A stretch of DNA of 64,000 bases, taken from Desulfitibacter alkalitolerans DSM 16504 (lineage in GTDB: Bacteria > Bacillota > DSM-16504 > Desulfitibacterales > Desulfitibacteraceae). Position numbers and translations under genes: made by a program. The notes under the pieces are model-generated. The model saw nothing but the letters and a program-made list of their open reading frames with translations, was not told where the DNA came from and made no database searches. Location of the stretch: NCBI RefSeq assembly GCF_000620305.1, contig NZ_JHVU01000027.1:1-64000 (forward strand). Direction: 5' to 3'. Shown here piece by piece: positions 43,098 to 52,546 of the stretch; position 1 is the first letter of the stretch; each line of letters starts with the position of its first letter.

Positions 43098-43541
43098 CTA
43101 ACCCAAGAAATCGGCGATTTCTGAAATTTCCCCTTCGTCGATGATTTTTATACCTTCCCTTAGCTCCTTTTTAATATTTACAGTAAGGTAAACCAAGGGT
43201 TCTATTTTAGAAGCAACAGCAGTTATCACTTCCAGGTCAAAAGAACTATTTTTAAAGCTGCAGGTCTTGTCTACGAAAATAACATCAGAATTTGTGTCTA
43301 TGAGTTCCATGGAAATTTTTCCTAGAGAGGCTGCATTTGCCACTGTTAAATTGTGGCTCCATTGAGGGGTATATGAGCTGCCTAGTTTTGCTGATTCTAG
43401 CCGCAGTCTGTGCATCATTTCTTCAGGGGAATTCTTGCAAGAGATTATATGGACAGATTTCCCGTCACTTAAGTACTCAAGAGCAATCTCCATCATTTTT
43501 TTGGTTTTTCCACTGCCTGGTCCTCCAACTATAAGTTTCAT
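43098..43541 (-). CDS. Small P-loop NTPase of unknown function
   Basis: 147 residues. Starts MKLIVGGPGSGKTKKMMEIA, a clear Walker A (GGPGSGKT), with a Walker B-like DVIFVD near residue 85. It is short, like a single AAA/KAP-type or nucleotide-kinase-like core, and no family could be named. It is transcribed away from addB, with a 239-base divergent region between. No ribosome site of great strength is seen. Confidence 0.75.
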   Translation of the reverse strand: MKLIVGGPGSGKTKKMMEIALEYLSDGKSVHIISCKNSPEEMMHRLRLESAKLGSSYTPQWSHNLTVANAASLGKISMELIDTNSDVIFVDKTCSFKNSSFDLEVITAVASKIEPLVYLTVNIKKELREGIKIIDEGEISEIADFLG

Positions 43542-43624
43542 TATTTAGCCCCCAAAATTTTAATAGTATATTAAGTATATTATCACACATTTGTACTTTA
43601 TGGTGCGAAACATTTTTAAGCAAA

Positions 43625-43652
43625 TTGATATTTATACATTGTTTAGTATACC
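43625..43652 (+). promoter_or_regulatory. Possible promoter for addB
   Basis: TTGATA (43625-43630), 16 bases, TATACC (43647-43652), in the divergent intergenic region 128 bases before the addB start. The -10 is only moderate, and the surroundings are very AT-rich, so the match is not strong. Confidence 0.3.
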
Positions 43653-43780
43653 CTTATAAAGTTTAATTTACAAAAAAAGTAAACCAGAAAGGATACATGG
43701 TATTTTTGTGGAATATTGTATATGACATTATATGATATTAAAAATCAACCAACTGGTGGTCAGGAAGGAATGAGTATAAC

Positions 43781-46700
43781 TTGGCCTTAAGATTTATTCT
43801 TGGTGCTGCAGGCTCAGGTAAAACAGAATACTGTCTTAAAAGTATAAGAGAGGAATTAAAGAATAAGCCAGAAGGGCATTCCTTGATCTATTTGGTTCCG
43901 GAGCAGGCTACTTTTCAGCTTGAAAAGGAACTTGCTTGTACTCCAGGACTAGGGGGCATCATGCGGGTGCAGGTTTTAAGCTTTCGCAGGCTGGCCTGGA
44001 GGGTTTTTCGAGAAGCAGGCGGAGAAAGCCGCAAGCCCATAGGGGAACTTGGCAAAAAAATGATTTTAAAGAAGCTGCTGGAAGATAAAAAAGGGGATTT
44101 GCAGGTATTTGCTCAAGCTGCCAAGCAGCCTGGTTTTTTAGATATCCTGTCAAAAACCCTGTCTGAAATGAAAGCCTATATGGTTACTCCTGAACAGCTA
44201 ATGGGTACTGCAGGCTTTTTTGATATGGATGAAGAAAGGGTTCTTGGTGCAAAGTTAAATGATATAAGCATTTTATATAAGGAATTTGAAGCCTACTTAA
44301 GGGACAAGTATCTAGACCCAGACGATTATCTTACGTCCCTGGCAGAAAGAATTAGCCAATGCAGCTTTATTAATGATGCCGAAATCTGGATTGACGATTT
44401 TACAGGCTTTACGCCCCAGGAATACAAGGTGTTAGAAGAGTTAATAAAAAATGCTGGGCAGGTAAACATTTCCCTGTGTTTGGATCCTCATGCTTTAAAT
44501 AGGCCTTTAGAGGATGAGGACTGTTTTTACATAACAAAAGAAACCTACTTAAAAATAGCAGATATATGTAGAAGCCTTAAGGAACCTGTCATGGAAATTC
44601 TAAGCCTACCTGAGGGTGGCGTGGCTCCAACAACATCCCAGAACATTCCCTACAGGTTTTTAACTTCTCCAGATCTGGCATATTTGGAAAAGCATTACTA
44701 TGATACCCAGATACCTGCTTATGAACAGGAGATACAGCATATTGCAATTGCCTCAGCAGTAAATCCCAGGGCAGAGGTTGAAGGTATAGCCAGGGAAATT
44801 TTGCATCTGTCCAGAACAAAGGGCTATAGATGGAGGGAAATTGCTGTTATTTTTAGAGATTTTGAAGGGTATCAGGAGCTGGTAGAAACAGCATTTAACC
44901 ATTATGGTGTGCCTTTTTTCATGGACAAGAAGAGACCCATGGTTCACCATCCTCTTATAGAATTAATTATTTCAAGCATGGAAACAGTTCTTGAAAACTG
45001 GGCTGCTGAACCTTTATTCAGGTTATTAAAAACTGACTTTTTTACATTAGATAGGGATACAGTAGACAGACTGGAGAACTACTGCTTAGCCCATGGCATT
45101 AGGGGTAAGGCCTGGCTGCAGCAAACTCCCTGGAGCTATAGAAGGAAGAATACACTGGGAGAGGATAATGAATTAAGCTACTGGGAGCAAAATGAAATTG
45201 CATACATAAATAAAGCCAGGGAAACGGTTCAGGATGTTCTATTGGATTTTCATGACTCATTAAAAAAAGCAGCAGGTGTTGCTGAAAAAACTGCAGTCAT
45301 CTATAAGCTTTTAGAAAGGCTGGAGGTTGACATAAAACTTCAAGGCTGGATTATAGAAGCCAGGGAGCAGGGCGACCTTGAAGAAGAAAGGGAGCATTCA
45401 CAGATTTACCAGGCAGTTATCCAGCTGCTTGAGGAGTTAGTAGAAGCTCTAGGTGATGAAAGTCTCAACCTGGAAGAATATTTGAGGGTTCTAAAAACAG
45501 GGCTGGAGAGCATTGAACTGGGCCTGATTCCGCCTGGCCTGGATCAGGTGGTGGTGGCAAGTCTTGGACGATCTAGAATACCTAACATAAAAGCTGCATT
45601 TCTGGCAGGTGTCACAGATGGCATCCTGCCAAAGAGACCATCTGAGGAGGGGATGCTTACAGACAGGGAAAGGGAGACTCTCCAAAGGGTGGTAGGCATG
45701 GAACTAGCACCTGGAGATGAAAGGCTGTTAATAGATGAAGATTATTTAATATATACAGGCCTTACCAGGGCAAGTGAGTATCTATGCTTGAGCTATCCCC
45801 TAGCTGATGCAGAAGGCAGGGCACTTATGCCTTCCAGGATCATAGATAATATTAAACGGCTTTTTCCTGGCATAACAGAAAGGTTGTGGAACCTTGAACC
45901 CAAATCACCAGCAGAAGTCCCAGCCTTCATTTGCAGTGCAGAAGGAACCCTGCCTATCATGGCAAGCCAGTTTCGCTATTTGAAGGAGGACATCAAGCTT
46001 GAACCCATCTGGTTTCAAGTCTACAACTGGTTTATCAGTCAGGAGGAATATTCTCATAGGCTTGGCAGGCTATTTAATGGGCTCTTTTGGGAGAATCAAG
46101 AAAAGCCTCTTTTCAAGCACACTAGAGAGAAATTATTTACAGCCTCAAACCTCATGAAAACCAGTGTTTCCCGCCTGGAAAAGTTTAAACAATGTCCCTT
46201 TGCCCATTTCCTTAACTATGGATTAAAGCTTAAAAGGAGATTATCCAACAGGCTGGAAGCACCTGATTACGGACAATTTTATCATGCAGCCTTGAAGGAT
46301 TTCTTTGAAAAGGCTGCTTCAGAGGAGTTAGATCTGGCTCATATCACTGAAACCAGGCTTACAGGCATTGTAAATGAAGTGATAGATAACCTAACACCCC
46401 AGATGCAAAATGAATTGCTTTTAAGCTCAAACAGGTATAAATTCCTTGCAAAAAGGCTGCAGGATACCATAGAAAGCAGCCTAAAGGCAATGATAGATCA
46501 TGCCAGGAAAGGACAGTCCCGACCCATTGGTCATGAGATAGATTTTGGCTATGAAAACAGCATACTTCCACCCCTGGAGATACCAATTGGAGATACAATC
46601 CTGCAGATAAGCGGCAGGATAGACAGGGTAGATTCGGTTTCCAACGAGAATGTAAGCTATCTATTAGTTATCGATTACAAGTCTGGGAATACCAGTTTAA

Positions 46701-47350
46701 AGCTGGATGAGGTCTATTACGGCTTGAGCCTCCAACTCCTTGCTTATTTGCTGGTTTGCCTCGAAAACTCTGGCCAATTAGAGTTAGATAATGCGTTGCC
46801 GGGGGGCATATGCTATTTTCGCATCCATAATCCAATTGTACGGCTGGACAAAACCCAGGATCTGGACAGGGTTGCCAGGGAGTTAAGTAAGGAATACAAG
46901 CTCAGGGGGATGGTCCTGGCCGATGAAAAATTTGTGCGTCTTATGGATAACGAGCTTATATCAGGCTGGTCACAAATGCTTCCAGTTGGAATTAAAAGTG
47001 ATGGTTTTTATGAGAACTCCAGTGTATTTACCGGAGAAGAGTTTCAGCTTTTAAAAAAGCACTTTTATAAAACAATTCAGGAAACTGGACAAGAGATTTT
47101 AGAAGGCATTGTATCCATTGAACCCTTTAAAAAGGGCAGGTCAAAACCATGCAATTATTGTGACTTTAAATCAGTTTGCCAGTTTGATGTGCTTTTTAAA
47201 GAGAATAGCTACAGGGTGTTGAGGACTATTACTAATGAAACAGTCTGGGAAGAGCTTAACAGGAAAAGGGACAAGGCTTGTGGTACACAAGAAAGCCCAG
47301 TAATGAAAGAGGAAGTGTCTGCAGATTTGGATGGGGGTGACAAGCAATGA
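43781..47350 (+). CDS. addB: ATP-dependent helicase/nuclease, subunit AddB
   Basis: 1189 residues, TTG start after AGGAAGGA. Subunit of the AddAB enzyme that resects double-strand breaks for RecA loading. Walker A GAAGSGKT at residues 8-15; the AddB-type helicase-like body; and a C-terminal nuclease domain with VIDYKSG. The iron-sulfur staple Cys residues are visible: one in FKQCPFAHF (about 804) and CNYCDFKSVC near 1124-1133. Overlaps addA by four bases (ATGA). Confidence 0.97.
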   Translation: MALRFILGAAGSGKTEYCLKSIREELKNKPEGHSLIYLVPEQATFQLEKELACTPGLGGIMRVQVLSFRRLAWRVFREAGGESRKPIGELGKKMILKKLLEDKKGDLQVFAQAAKQPGFLDILSKTLSEMKAYMVTPEQLMGTAGFFDMDEERVLGAKLNDISILYKEFEAYLRDKYLDPDDYLTSLAERISQCSFINDAEIWIDDFTGFTPQEYKVLEELIKNAGQVNISLCLDPHALNRPLEDEDCFYITKETYLKIADICRSLKEPVMEILSLPEGGVAPTTSQNIPYRFLTSPDLAYLEKHYYDTQIPAYEQEIQHIAIASAVNPRAEVEGIAREILHLSRTKGYRWREIAVIFRDFEGYQELVETAFNHYGVPFFMDKKRPMVHHPLIELIISSMETVLENWAAEPLFRLLKTDFFTLDRDTVDRLENYCLAHGIRGKAWLQQTPWSYRRKNTLGEDNELSYWEQNEIAYINKARETVQDVLLDFHDSLKKAAGVAEKTAVIYKLLERLEVDIKLQGWIIEAREQGDLEEEREHSQIYQAVIQLLEELVEALGDESLNLEEYLRVLKTGLESIELGLIPPGLDQVVVASLGRSRIPNIKAAFLAGVTDGILPKRPSEEGMLTDRERETLQRVVGMELAPGDERLLIDEDYLIYTGLTRASEYLCLSYPLADAEGRALMPSRIIDNIKRLFPGITERLWNLEPKSPAEVPAFICSAEGTLPIMASQFRYLKEDIKLEPIWFQVYNWFISQEEYSHRLGRLFNGLFWENQEKPLFKHTREKLFTASNLMKTSVSRLEKFKQCPFAHFLNYGLKLKRRLSNRLEAPDYGQFYHAALKDFFEKAASEELDLAHITETRLTGIVNEVIDNLTPQMQNELLLSSNRYKFLAKRLQDTIESSLKAMIDHARKGQSRPIGHEIDFGYENSILPPLEIPIGDTILQISGRIDRVDSVSNENVSYLLVIDYKSGNTSLKLDEVYYGLSLQLLAYLLVCLENSGQLELDNALPGGICYFRIHNPIVRLDKTQDLDRVARELSKEYKLRGMVLADEKFVRLMDNELISGWSQMLPVGIKSDGFYENSSVFTGEEFQLLKKHFYKTIQETGQEILEGIVSIEPFKKGRSKPCNYCDFKSVCQFDVLFKENSYRVLRTITNETVWEELNRKRDKACGTQESPVMKEEVSADLDGGDKQ

Positions 47351-50300
47351 GTGAATTAACAATACAGCAGCAGGCAGTTGTAGAAGCCAGGGACTGCAAC
47401 CTTCTGGTATCTGCCGGGGCAGGTGCAGGCAAGACCCATACCCTTGTGGAACGTATTATTCAGCTTGTATCAAATGAACAGCAGCCTGTGGACATTGATA
47501 GCCTCCTGGTTGTTACCTTTACCAATGCAGCAGCGGCAGAAATGAGACAGCGTATCGGGGAAGCCATAGCTGTCCAGCTTCGCAAGGGAAGCAGTTCAAA
47601 GCATTTACGCAGACAGATGAGGCTGTTGAATAAGTCCTCTATTTCCACCATCCACTCCTTCTGCCTGGATGTTATAAGGCAGAATTTTCACCAGCTGGAG
47701 CTTGATCCTGGTTTTAGAATTGCAGATGAATTGGAAAGTGATATTTTAAAGGCTCAAGTGGTTGAAAAACTTCTTGAATCATATTATGACAATGATGATG
47801 CTGATTTTTTATATCTACTGGAATGTTATGGAGGCCAAAGGGAAGACACTCCCCTCCAGAATATGCTGCTCCAGGTGTACAGCTTTGCTGTAAGCACACC
47901 CTGGCCCGGGAAATGGCTTGATGGTGTTGTTGAAGGATTTAGTAATGATGGTATTAAAGGGGTGGATGACTACCCATGGATAGACATTATCAAGGATGAG
48001 ATAACTATAGAACTGCAAAGGGTTAGGGAGGTATTAGAAAGGGCTTTAAGAATAGCAAAAGCTCCTAATGGTCCTGTACCCCTTGCTGCAAACCTGGAAG
48101 ATGACCTGGGTCTTGTGGATGATCTGCTTATTGCCTGCAAGGGGGCATGGGGCGAGCTGGAAAATGGCTTCCAGAACCTGACATTCAGCCGTTTGAAGAG
48201 CTGCAAAGGTGTAAGCTTTGATGAAGACCTGAAAAAGTCCATCCAGGACCTAAGGGAAGAGGTAAAAAAGAGTCTCAAGAAAATTGCAGGTCAGTATTTC
48301 TACAGAACAGAAGAGGAATTTTTAAGGGATATGTCAGCTGCTGCTCCCCTGATTAAAAAGCTTGTGGAGCTTGTCAAGGCCTTTGGCGAAGAATATAAGA
48401 GGGCAAAGCTCAGCAAGGGGCTCCTTGATTTTGGTGATTTGGAGCATTACTGTCTGGAAATATTGGCTGAACACAAGGATGCCGGAATAATGCCATCTCA
48501 AGCTGCCAGGGACCTTAGAAAAAAATTCTTGTATGTCCTGGTGGATGAATACCAGGATATAAATGAGGTTCAAGAAACAATCCTGCAGCTAGTATGCAGG
48601 GAAGCCCATGAAGGACCTAATCTGCTCATGGTTGGTGATGCAAAGCAAAGTATTTACCGATTCAGGCTTGCAGAACCTACACTTTTTCAAGGCAAACAGC
48701 AAAGCTTTTCAACCCCGGAAGGCAGTTTAAATAGAAAGATAGACCTCACAAAGAACTTCCGAAGCAGGGCTGAGGTTATTCATGGTGTAAACTTTATATT
48801 TCGCCAGATAATGACCCCTTATATAGGAGAGATGGAATATACCTCAGCTGCAGAGCTTGTTTATGGTGCTGCCTATCCTGAGGATGAAGCAGAGTGGGAT
48901 AGAAGTGTAGAGCTTCTTCTGATAGATAGGGATGAGGAAATAGCATGCTCTGATAATACAGCAGAAGCTTTAGACTCGTATGAGGATGATCATGAATCTG
49001 ACAAGGAGCAGGAGGATGTTTCAGATGAAGAAGAACTTGAAGTAAGCCAGGGGGAAGCCAGGGCAATTGCCCGGAAGATACAAGGCTTGATCAGCCAGGC
49101 TTACCCAGTGTTTGATAAAAGGCTTAAGGGATACAGACCCTTGGAATACAGGGACATTGTTATTCTCTTAAGGGCAGCAAGGGGCTGGTCCAATGCCTTC
49201 CTTGAAGAATTTCGTCAAAGGGATATTCCAGCCTATGCAGAGCTTAGTTCAGGCTATTTCGAGGCTGTGGAAGTGAATACCATCATGTCCCTTTTAAGGA
49301 TAATAGACAACCCAAGACAGGACATACCCCTGGCAGCTGTGCTGAGGTCTCCCATTGCAGGTCTTACAGCTGAAGAGCTTGCTGCCATACGGTTAAATAA
49401 AAAAGATGGGGAATTTTATGAAGCAGTAATTGAAGCAGCAAGGGAAGACAATGCCCTTGGAAACAGGCTTAAGGCAGTTCTTCAAAAGCTGGAAAGATGG
49501 CGAACAATGGCTCGTAGGGGCAGCCTTTCACGACTTTTATGGAAGGTCTATGGAGAGACAGGATATTTAGACTTTGTGGGAGGCCTGCCAGGGGGGCAGC
49601 AAAGGCAGGCCAACCTTAGGGCACTGCATGACAGGGCAAGACAATATGAAAGCCTAAACTTCAGGGGGTTATCCCGTTTCCTTCAGTTTATAGAAACATT
49701 TCTGGAAAAGGGAAAGGATCTGGGTGAGGCCCGCAGCATGGGGGAAAGGGAAAACCTGGTAAGGATAATGAGCATTCATAAAAGCAAGGGCCTGGAGTTT
49801 CCAGTTGTCTTTGTTGCAGGCCTTGGCAAGCAGTTTAATATACAGGATTTAAACAAGGATATTTTGCTTCATAAAAAGTTTGGGTTGGGTCCAGAGTTAG
49901 TTGACAGCAAATTGCGTTTTAAACTGCCCACCCTGGCCAAGGTAGCCATAAAAAAGAAAATTCACAGGGAAAGCCTTGCAGAGGAAATGCGAATTCTTTA
50001 CGTGGCTTTGACAAGGGCAAAAGAAAAGCTCATTCTTGTTGGATCAGCAAAAACTCCGGGTAAAACTATTTCAAAATGGGAACAAATCCTCTCCCGGGAA
50101 GGGTGGCAGCTTTCAGATGGGAGCCTGGCTGGAGCGAGGAACTTTCTGGACTGGCTTATACCTGCCCTGTTAAGGCACAAAAATATGGAAAAACTGCGCA
50201 GCTTTCTATCAGCTGATGATATAAAGAATATAGCAGATACCGACGTATACAATGATCCTTCTTGTTGGAAATGTTTTTTGATTACCAGGAGTGACCTTGG

Positions 50301-51129
50301 TGTAAGGGACCAGGCAGTAGAAGCAAGCAATACTAAAATTCTAGAAAAAATTAAAAACATGGAAGTTGTGGATATTGACAGCATCGGCTTTGATGATGTG
50401 GAGGCACTTTTGTCCTGGAAGTATCCCTTTGAGGCTGCTGTTGCCAGGTCTGCAGTTGTCTCAGTGACAGAAGCAAAGGGGTTGTTTCAGGAAGATGATT
50501 TTTTAATTTATAGTGGAGCTAATCAGGGTTCTCGCAGGAAAGATAGGCCAGGATTTTTGCAAGGGTCGGAAAAACCCAGGGAGCTTACTCCTGTAGAGTA
50601 CGGCAGCCTGACACACAAGGTAATGCAGCACCTAGATCTAGAGGTTATTAAGGAGAACTTAGGCCACGAAGCAATAGGAGACCAGGTAGAATTAATGGTG
50701 AAAAAGGAAATTTTGACCGCTAGAGAGGCAGAGCTAGTAAAGGTTCATCAGGTGCTGGAGTTTTTCCAATCTCCCCTGGGAGTTAGAATCCTGAAAGCAG
50801 ATGAGGTTAAAAGAGAGGTCATATTTACCCTGGCAGTTCCTGCCTCTGCTGTTTATGAAGATGAAGCTAAAAGCGTAAGGGATGTATTAAAGGACGAATG
50901 TGTATTAATAAGGGGGATCATAGACTGTTTGTTTTATGAAGAAGATGGAGCAGTAGTAGTAGACTACAAGACAGATTATGCAGACCATTCCAACCTTGCT
51001 GAGAAGGTTAATACATACAGGTCCCAGTTAAATCTTTATGCAGAGGCTGTGGAAAGGATTTTAAAAATACCAGTGAAGGAAAAGTATTTGTACTTTCTAA
51101 GTATAGACAGGGCTATTGCAATTAGTTAA
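47347..51129 (+). CDS. addA: ATP-dependent helicase/nuclease, subunit AddA
   Basis: 1260 residues. UvrD-type helicase with Walker A SAGAGAGKTHTLVERI (about 21-36), Walker B LVDEYQDINE (about 398), VGDAKQSIYRFR (motif III) and a motif VI ILYVALTRAKEKLILVG. C-terminal RecB-type nuclease with GSLTHKVMQHLDL and VVDYKTD (about 1203-1209). An acidic, low-complexity insertion (SYEDDHESDKEQEDVSDEEE, near 540-570) is present. Cotranscribed with addB. Confidence 0.97.
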   Translation: MSELTIQQQAVVEARDCNLLVSAGAGAGKTHTLVERIIQLVSNEQQPVDIDSLLVVTFTNAAAAEMRQRIGEAIAVQLRKGSSSKHLRRQMRLLNKSSISTIHSFCLDVIRQNFHQLELDPGFRIADELESDILKAQVVEKLLESYYDNDDADFLYLLECYGGQREDTPLQNMLLQVYSFAVSTPWPGKWLDGVVEGFSNDGIKGVDDYPWIDIIKDEITIELQRVREVLERALRIAKAPNGPVPLAANLEDDLGLVDDLLIACKGAWGELENGFQNLTFSRLKSCKGVSFDEDLKKSIQDLREEVKKSLKKIAGQYFYRTEEEFLRDMSAAAPLIKKLVELVKAFGEEYKRAKLSKGLLDFGDLEHYCLEILAEHKDAGIMPSQAARDLRKKFLYVLVDEYQDINEVQETILQLVCREAHEGPNLLMVGDAKQSIYRFRLAEPTLFQGKQQSFSTPEGSLNRKIDLTKNFRSRAEVIHGVNFIFRQIMTPYIGEMEYTSAAELVYGAAYPEDEAEWDRSVELLLIDRDEEIACSDNTAEALDSYEDDHESDKEQEDVSDEEELEVSQGEARAIARKIQGLISQAYPVFDKRLKGYRPLEYRDIVILLRAARGWSNAFLEEFRQRDIPAYAELSSGYFEAVEVNTIMSLLRIIDNPRQDIPLAAVLRSPIAGLTAEELAAIRLNKKDGEFYEAVIEAAREDNALGNRLKAVLQKLERWRTMARRGSLSRLLWKVYGETGYLDFVGGLPGGQQRQANLRALHDRARQYESLNFRGLSRFLQFIETFLEKGKDLGEARSMGERENLVRIMSIHKSKGLEFPVVFVAGLGKQFNIQDLNKDILLHKKFGLGPELVDSKLRFKLPTLAKVAIKKKIHRESLAEEMRILYVALTRAKEKLILVGSAKTPGKTISKWEQILSREGWQLSDGSLAGARNFLDWLIPALLRHKNMEKLRSFLSADDIKNIADTDVYNDPSCWKCFLITRSDLGVRDQAVEASNTKILEKIKNMEVVDIDSIGFDDVEALLSWKYPFEAAVARSAVVSVTEAKGLFQEDDFLIYSGANQGSRRKDRPGFLQGSEKPRELTPVEYGSLTHKVMQHLDLEVIKENLGHEAIGDQVELMVKKEILTAREAELVKVHQVLEFFQSPLGVRILKADEVKREVIFTLAVPASAVYEDEAKSVRDVLKDECVLIRGIIDCLFYEEDGAVVVDYKTDYADHSNLAEKVNTYRSQLNLYAEAVERILKIPVKEKYLYFLSIDRAIAIS

Positions 51130-51292
51130 TTAACTCGCTTTGCTCAAACAGTGCAAATCATCACGTTTTTTTGCCCTGCCAAACAAACAATTGCAAAAAA
51201 ATTTAATTATGGTTCGCTTATATAACATTTTCTTTTCAGTATAAATATGTTTTTATTTTGCATTTTCAAAAGGAAGGAAGTTGAAAATTATA

Positions 51293-52546
51293 ATGAGAGT
51301 ACTTCATACCTCTGACTGGCATTTGGGCAAGACCATAGAAGGTCGGGATAGGCATAGGGAACAGGAGGATTTCCTTGAGGAGCTTGGACAGATAGCTAAA
51401 GATGAAAAGATTGACCTGGTATTAGTTGCTGGGGATATTTTTGATACATATAATCCCCCTGCCCTTGCGGAACAGCTTTTTTGTAACTCCATTGACCTGC
51501 TGGCAGAAGGAGGCAAACGAGGTGTAATTGTTGTTGCTGGAAACCATGATAACCCTGACAGGCTTTGTGCTGCGGGTGCCCTGGCACAGCGTCAAGGCAT
51601 ATTTCTTTCAGGTCTGCCTGGAAGTGTGATTCAACCCCAGATTTTCCATGGCAAGGCTAGCTGTGTAAGTTCTGGCCCTGGTTGGCTTGAGGTCCATGTA
51701 CCTGGCTGTGAGCATGGTGCTGTAGTACTTACCCTACCTTACCCTTCAGAGGCAAGGCTCAAGGAAATTATCAGCCTTGAATTGGATGAAGAGAAAATGC
51801 AGCAGGCTTATTCAGAGTGTGTCAGGAATCTCTTGACAGCTAATTCTCAAAATTTTCGCCCGGATACTGTTAATGTCCTGGCAGGTCACATATACACTGC
51901 TGGAGGAAAAACCTCTGATTCAGAAAGAAGCCTGCACCTGGGAGGAGCCTGCACAGTTTATCCAGATGCCATACCCCCTGCAGTTCAATATGCAGCATTG
52001 GGGCACCTTCACCGGCCCCAGAGAGTGGGTGGGTCTCACGTTCCAGCCTATTACTCTGGATCTCCCCTGGCCTACAGCTTTTCTGAAACAAATCAGACCA
52101 AATCAGTTTACATAGTAGATGTACAGCCTGGTACTCCGGCTCATGTCCAGGGCATACACCTAAATAGGGGGAAACCCCTTGTGAGATGGGCAGCAAAGGG
52201 AGGGGTTAAGGAGGTCCTTGGGTGGTGTGAGGAGAGGAAAAATGTCAATGCCTGGATAGAGATAGAGGTCCATCTAAAAGAAATGATGACTCACCAGGAG
52301 TTGTCATCAATTAAAAGGGCCCATCCAGGTATTGTAGCCATAAGGCCAGTTTTTGTTTCTGAGGACAACACTTCTGCCATGACTGGAATAGAACGTTCAA
52401 GTATGGCCATTGATGAGCTGTTCAAGCAGTTTTATATAAACAGATCGGGGGGAATTGAACCTGGCGAGGAGCTTATGAATTTATTTTTGGAGCTTTTAAA
52501 TGAAGAGCAAGAAGAAAGGGTTAAGGAGGTGGAAAGTGTATCATGA
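51293..52546 (+). CDS. sbcD: Nuclease SbcCD subunit D
   Basis: 417 residues from the ATG at 51293; MRVLHTSDWHLGK is the universal SbcD start, so the TTG at 51281 is not used. Mre11-type metallophosphoesterase with DWHLGK, AGDIFDTYNPP, GNHDN and GHLHRPQ metal-binding motifs. With SbcC it opens hairpins and trims blocked DNA ends. Overlaps sbcC by four bases. A 150-base gap with no clear terminator follows addA. Confidence 0.96.
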   Translation: MRVLHTSDWHLGKTIEGRDRHREQEDFLEELGQIAKDEKIDLVLVAGDIFDTYNPPALAEQLFCNSIDLLAEGGKRGVIVVAGNHDNPDRLCAAGALAQRQGIFLSGLPGSVIQPQIFHGKASCVSSGPGWLEVHVPGCEHGAVVLTLPYPSEARLKEIISLELDEEKMQQAYSECVRNLLTANSQNFRPDTVNVLAGHIYTAGGKTSDSERSLHLGGACTVYPDAIPPAVQYAALGHLHRPQRVGGSHVPAYYSGSPLAYSFSETNQTKSVYIVDVQPGTPAHVQGIHLNRGKPLVRWAAKGGVKEVLGWCEERKNVNAWIEIEVHLKEMMTHQELSSIKRAHPGIVAIRPVFVSEDNTSAMTGIERSSMAIDELFKQFYINRSGGIEPGEELMNLFLELLNEEQEERVKEVESVS

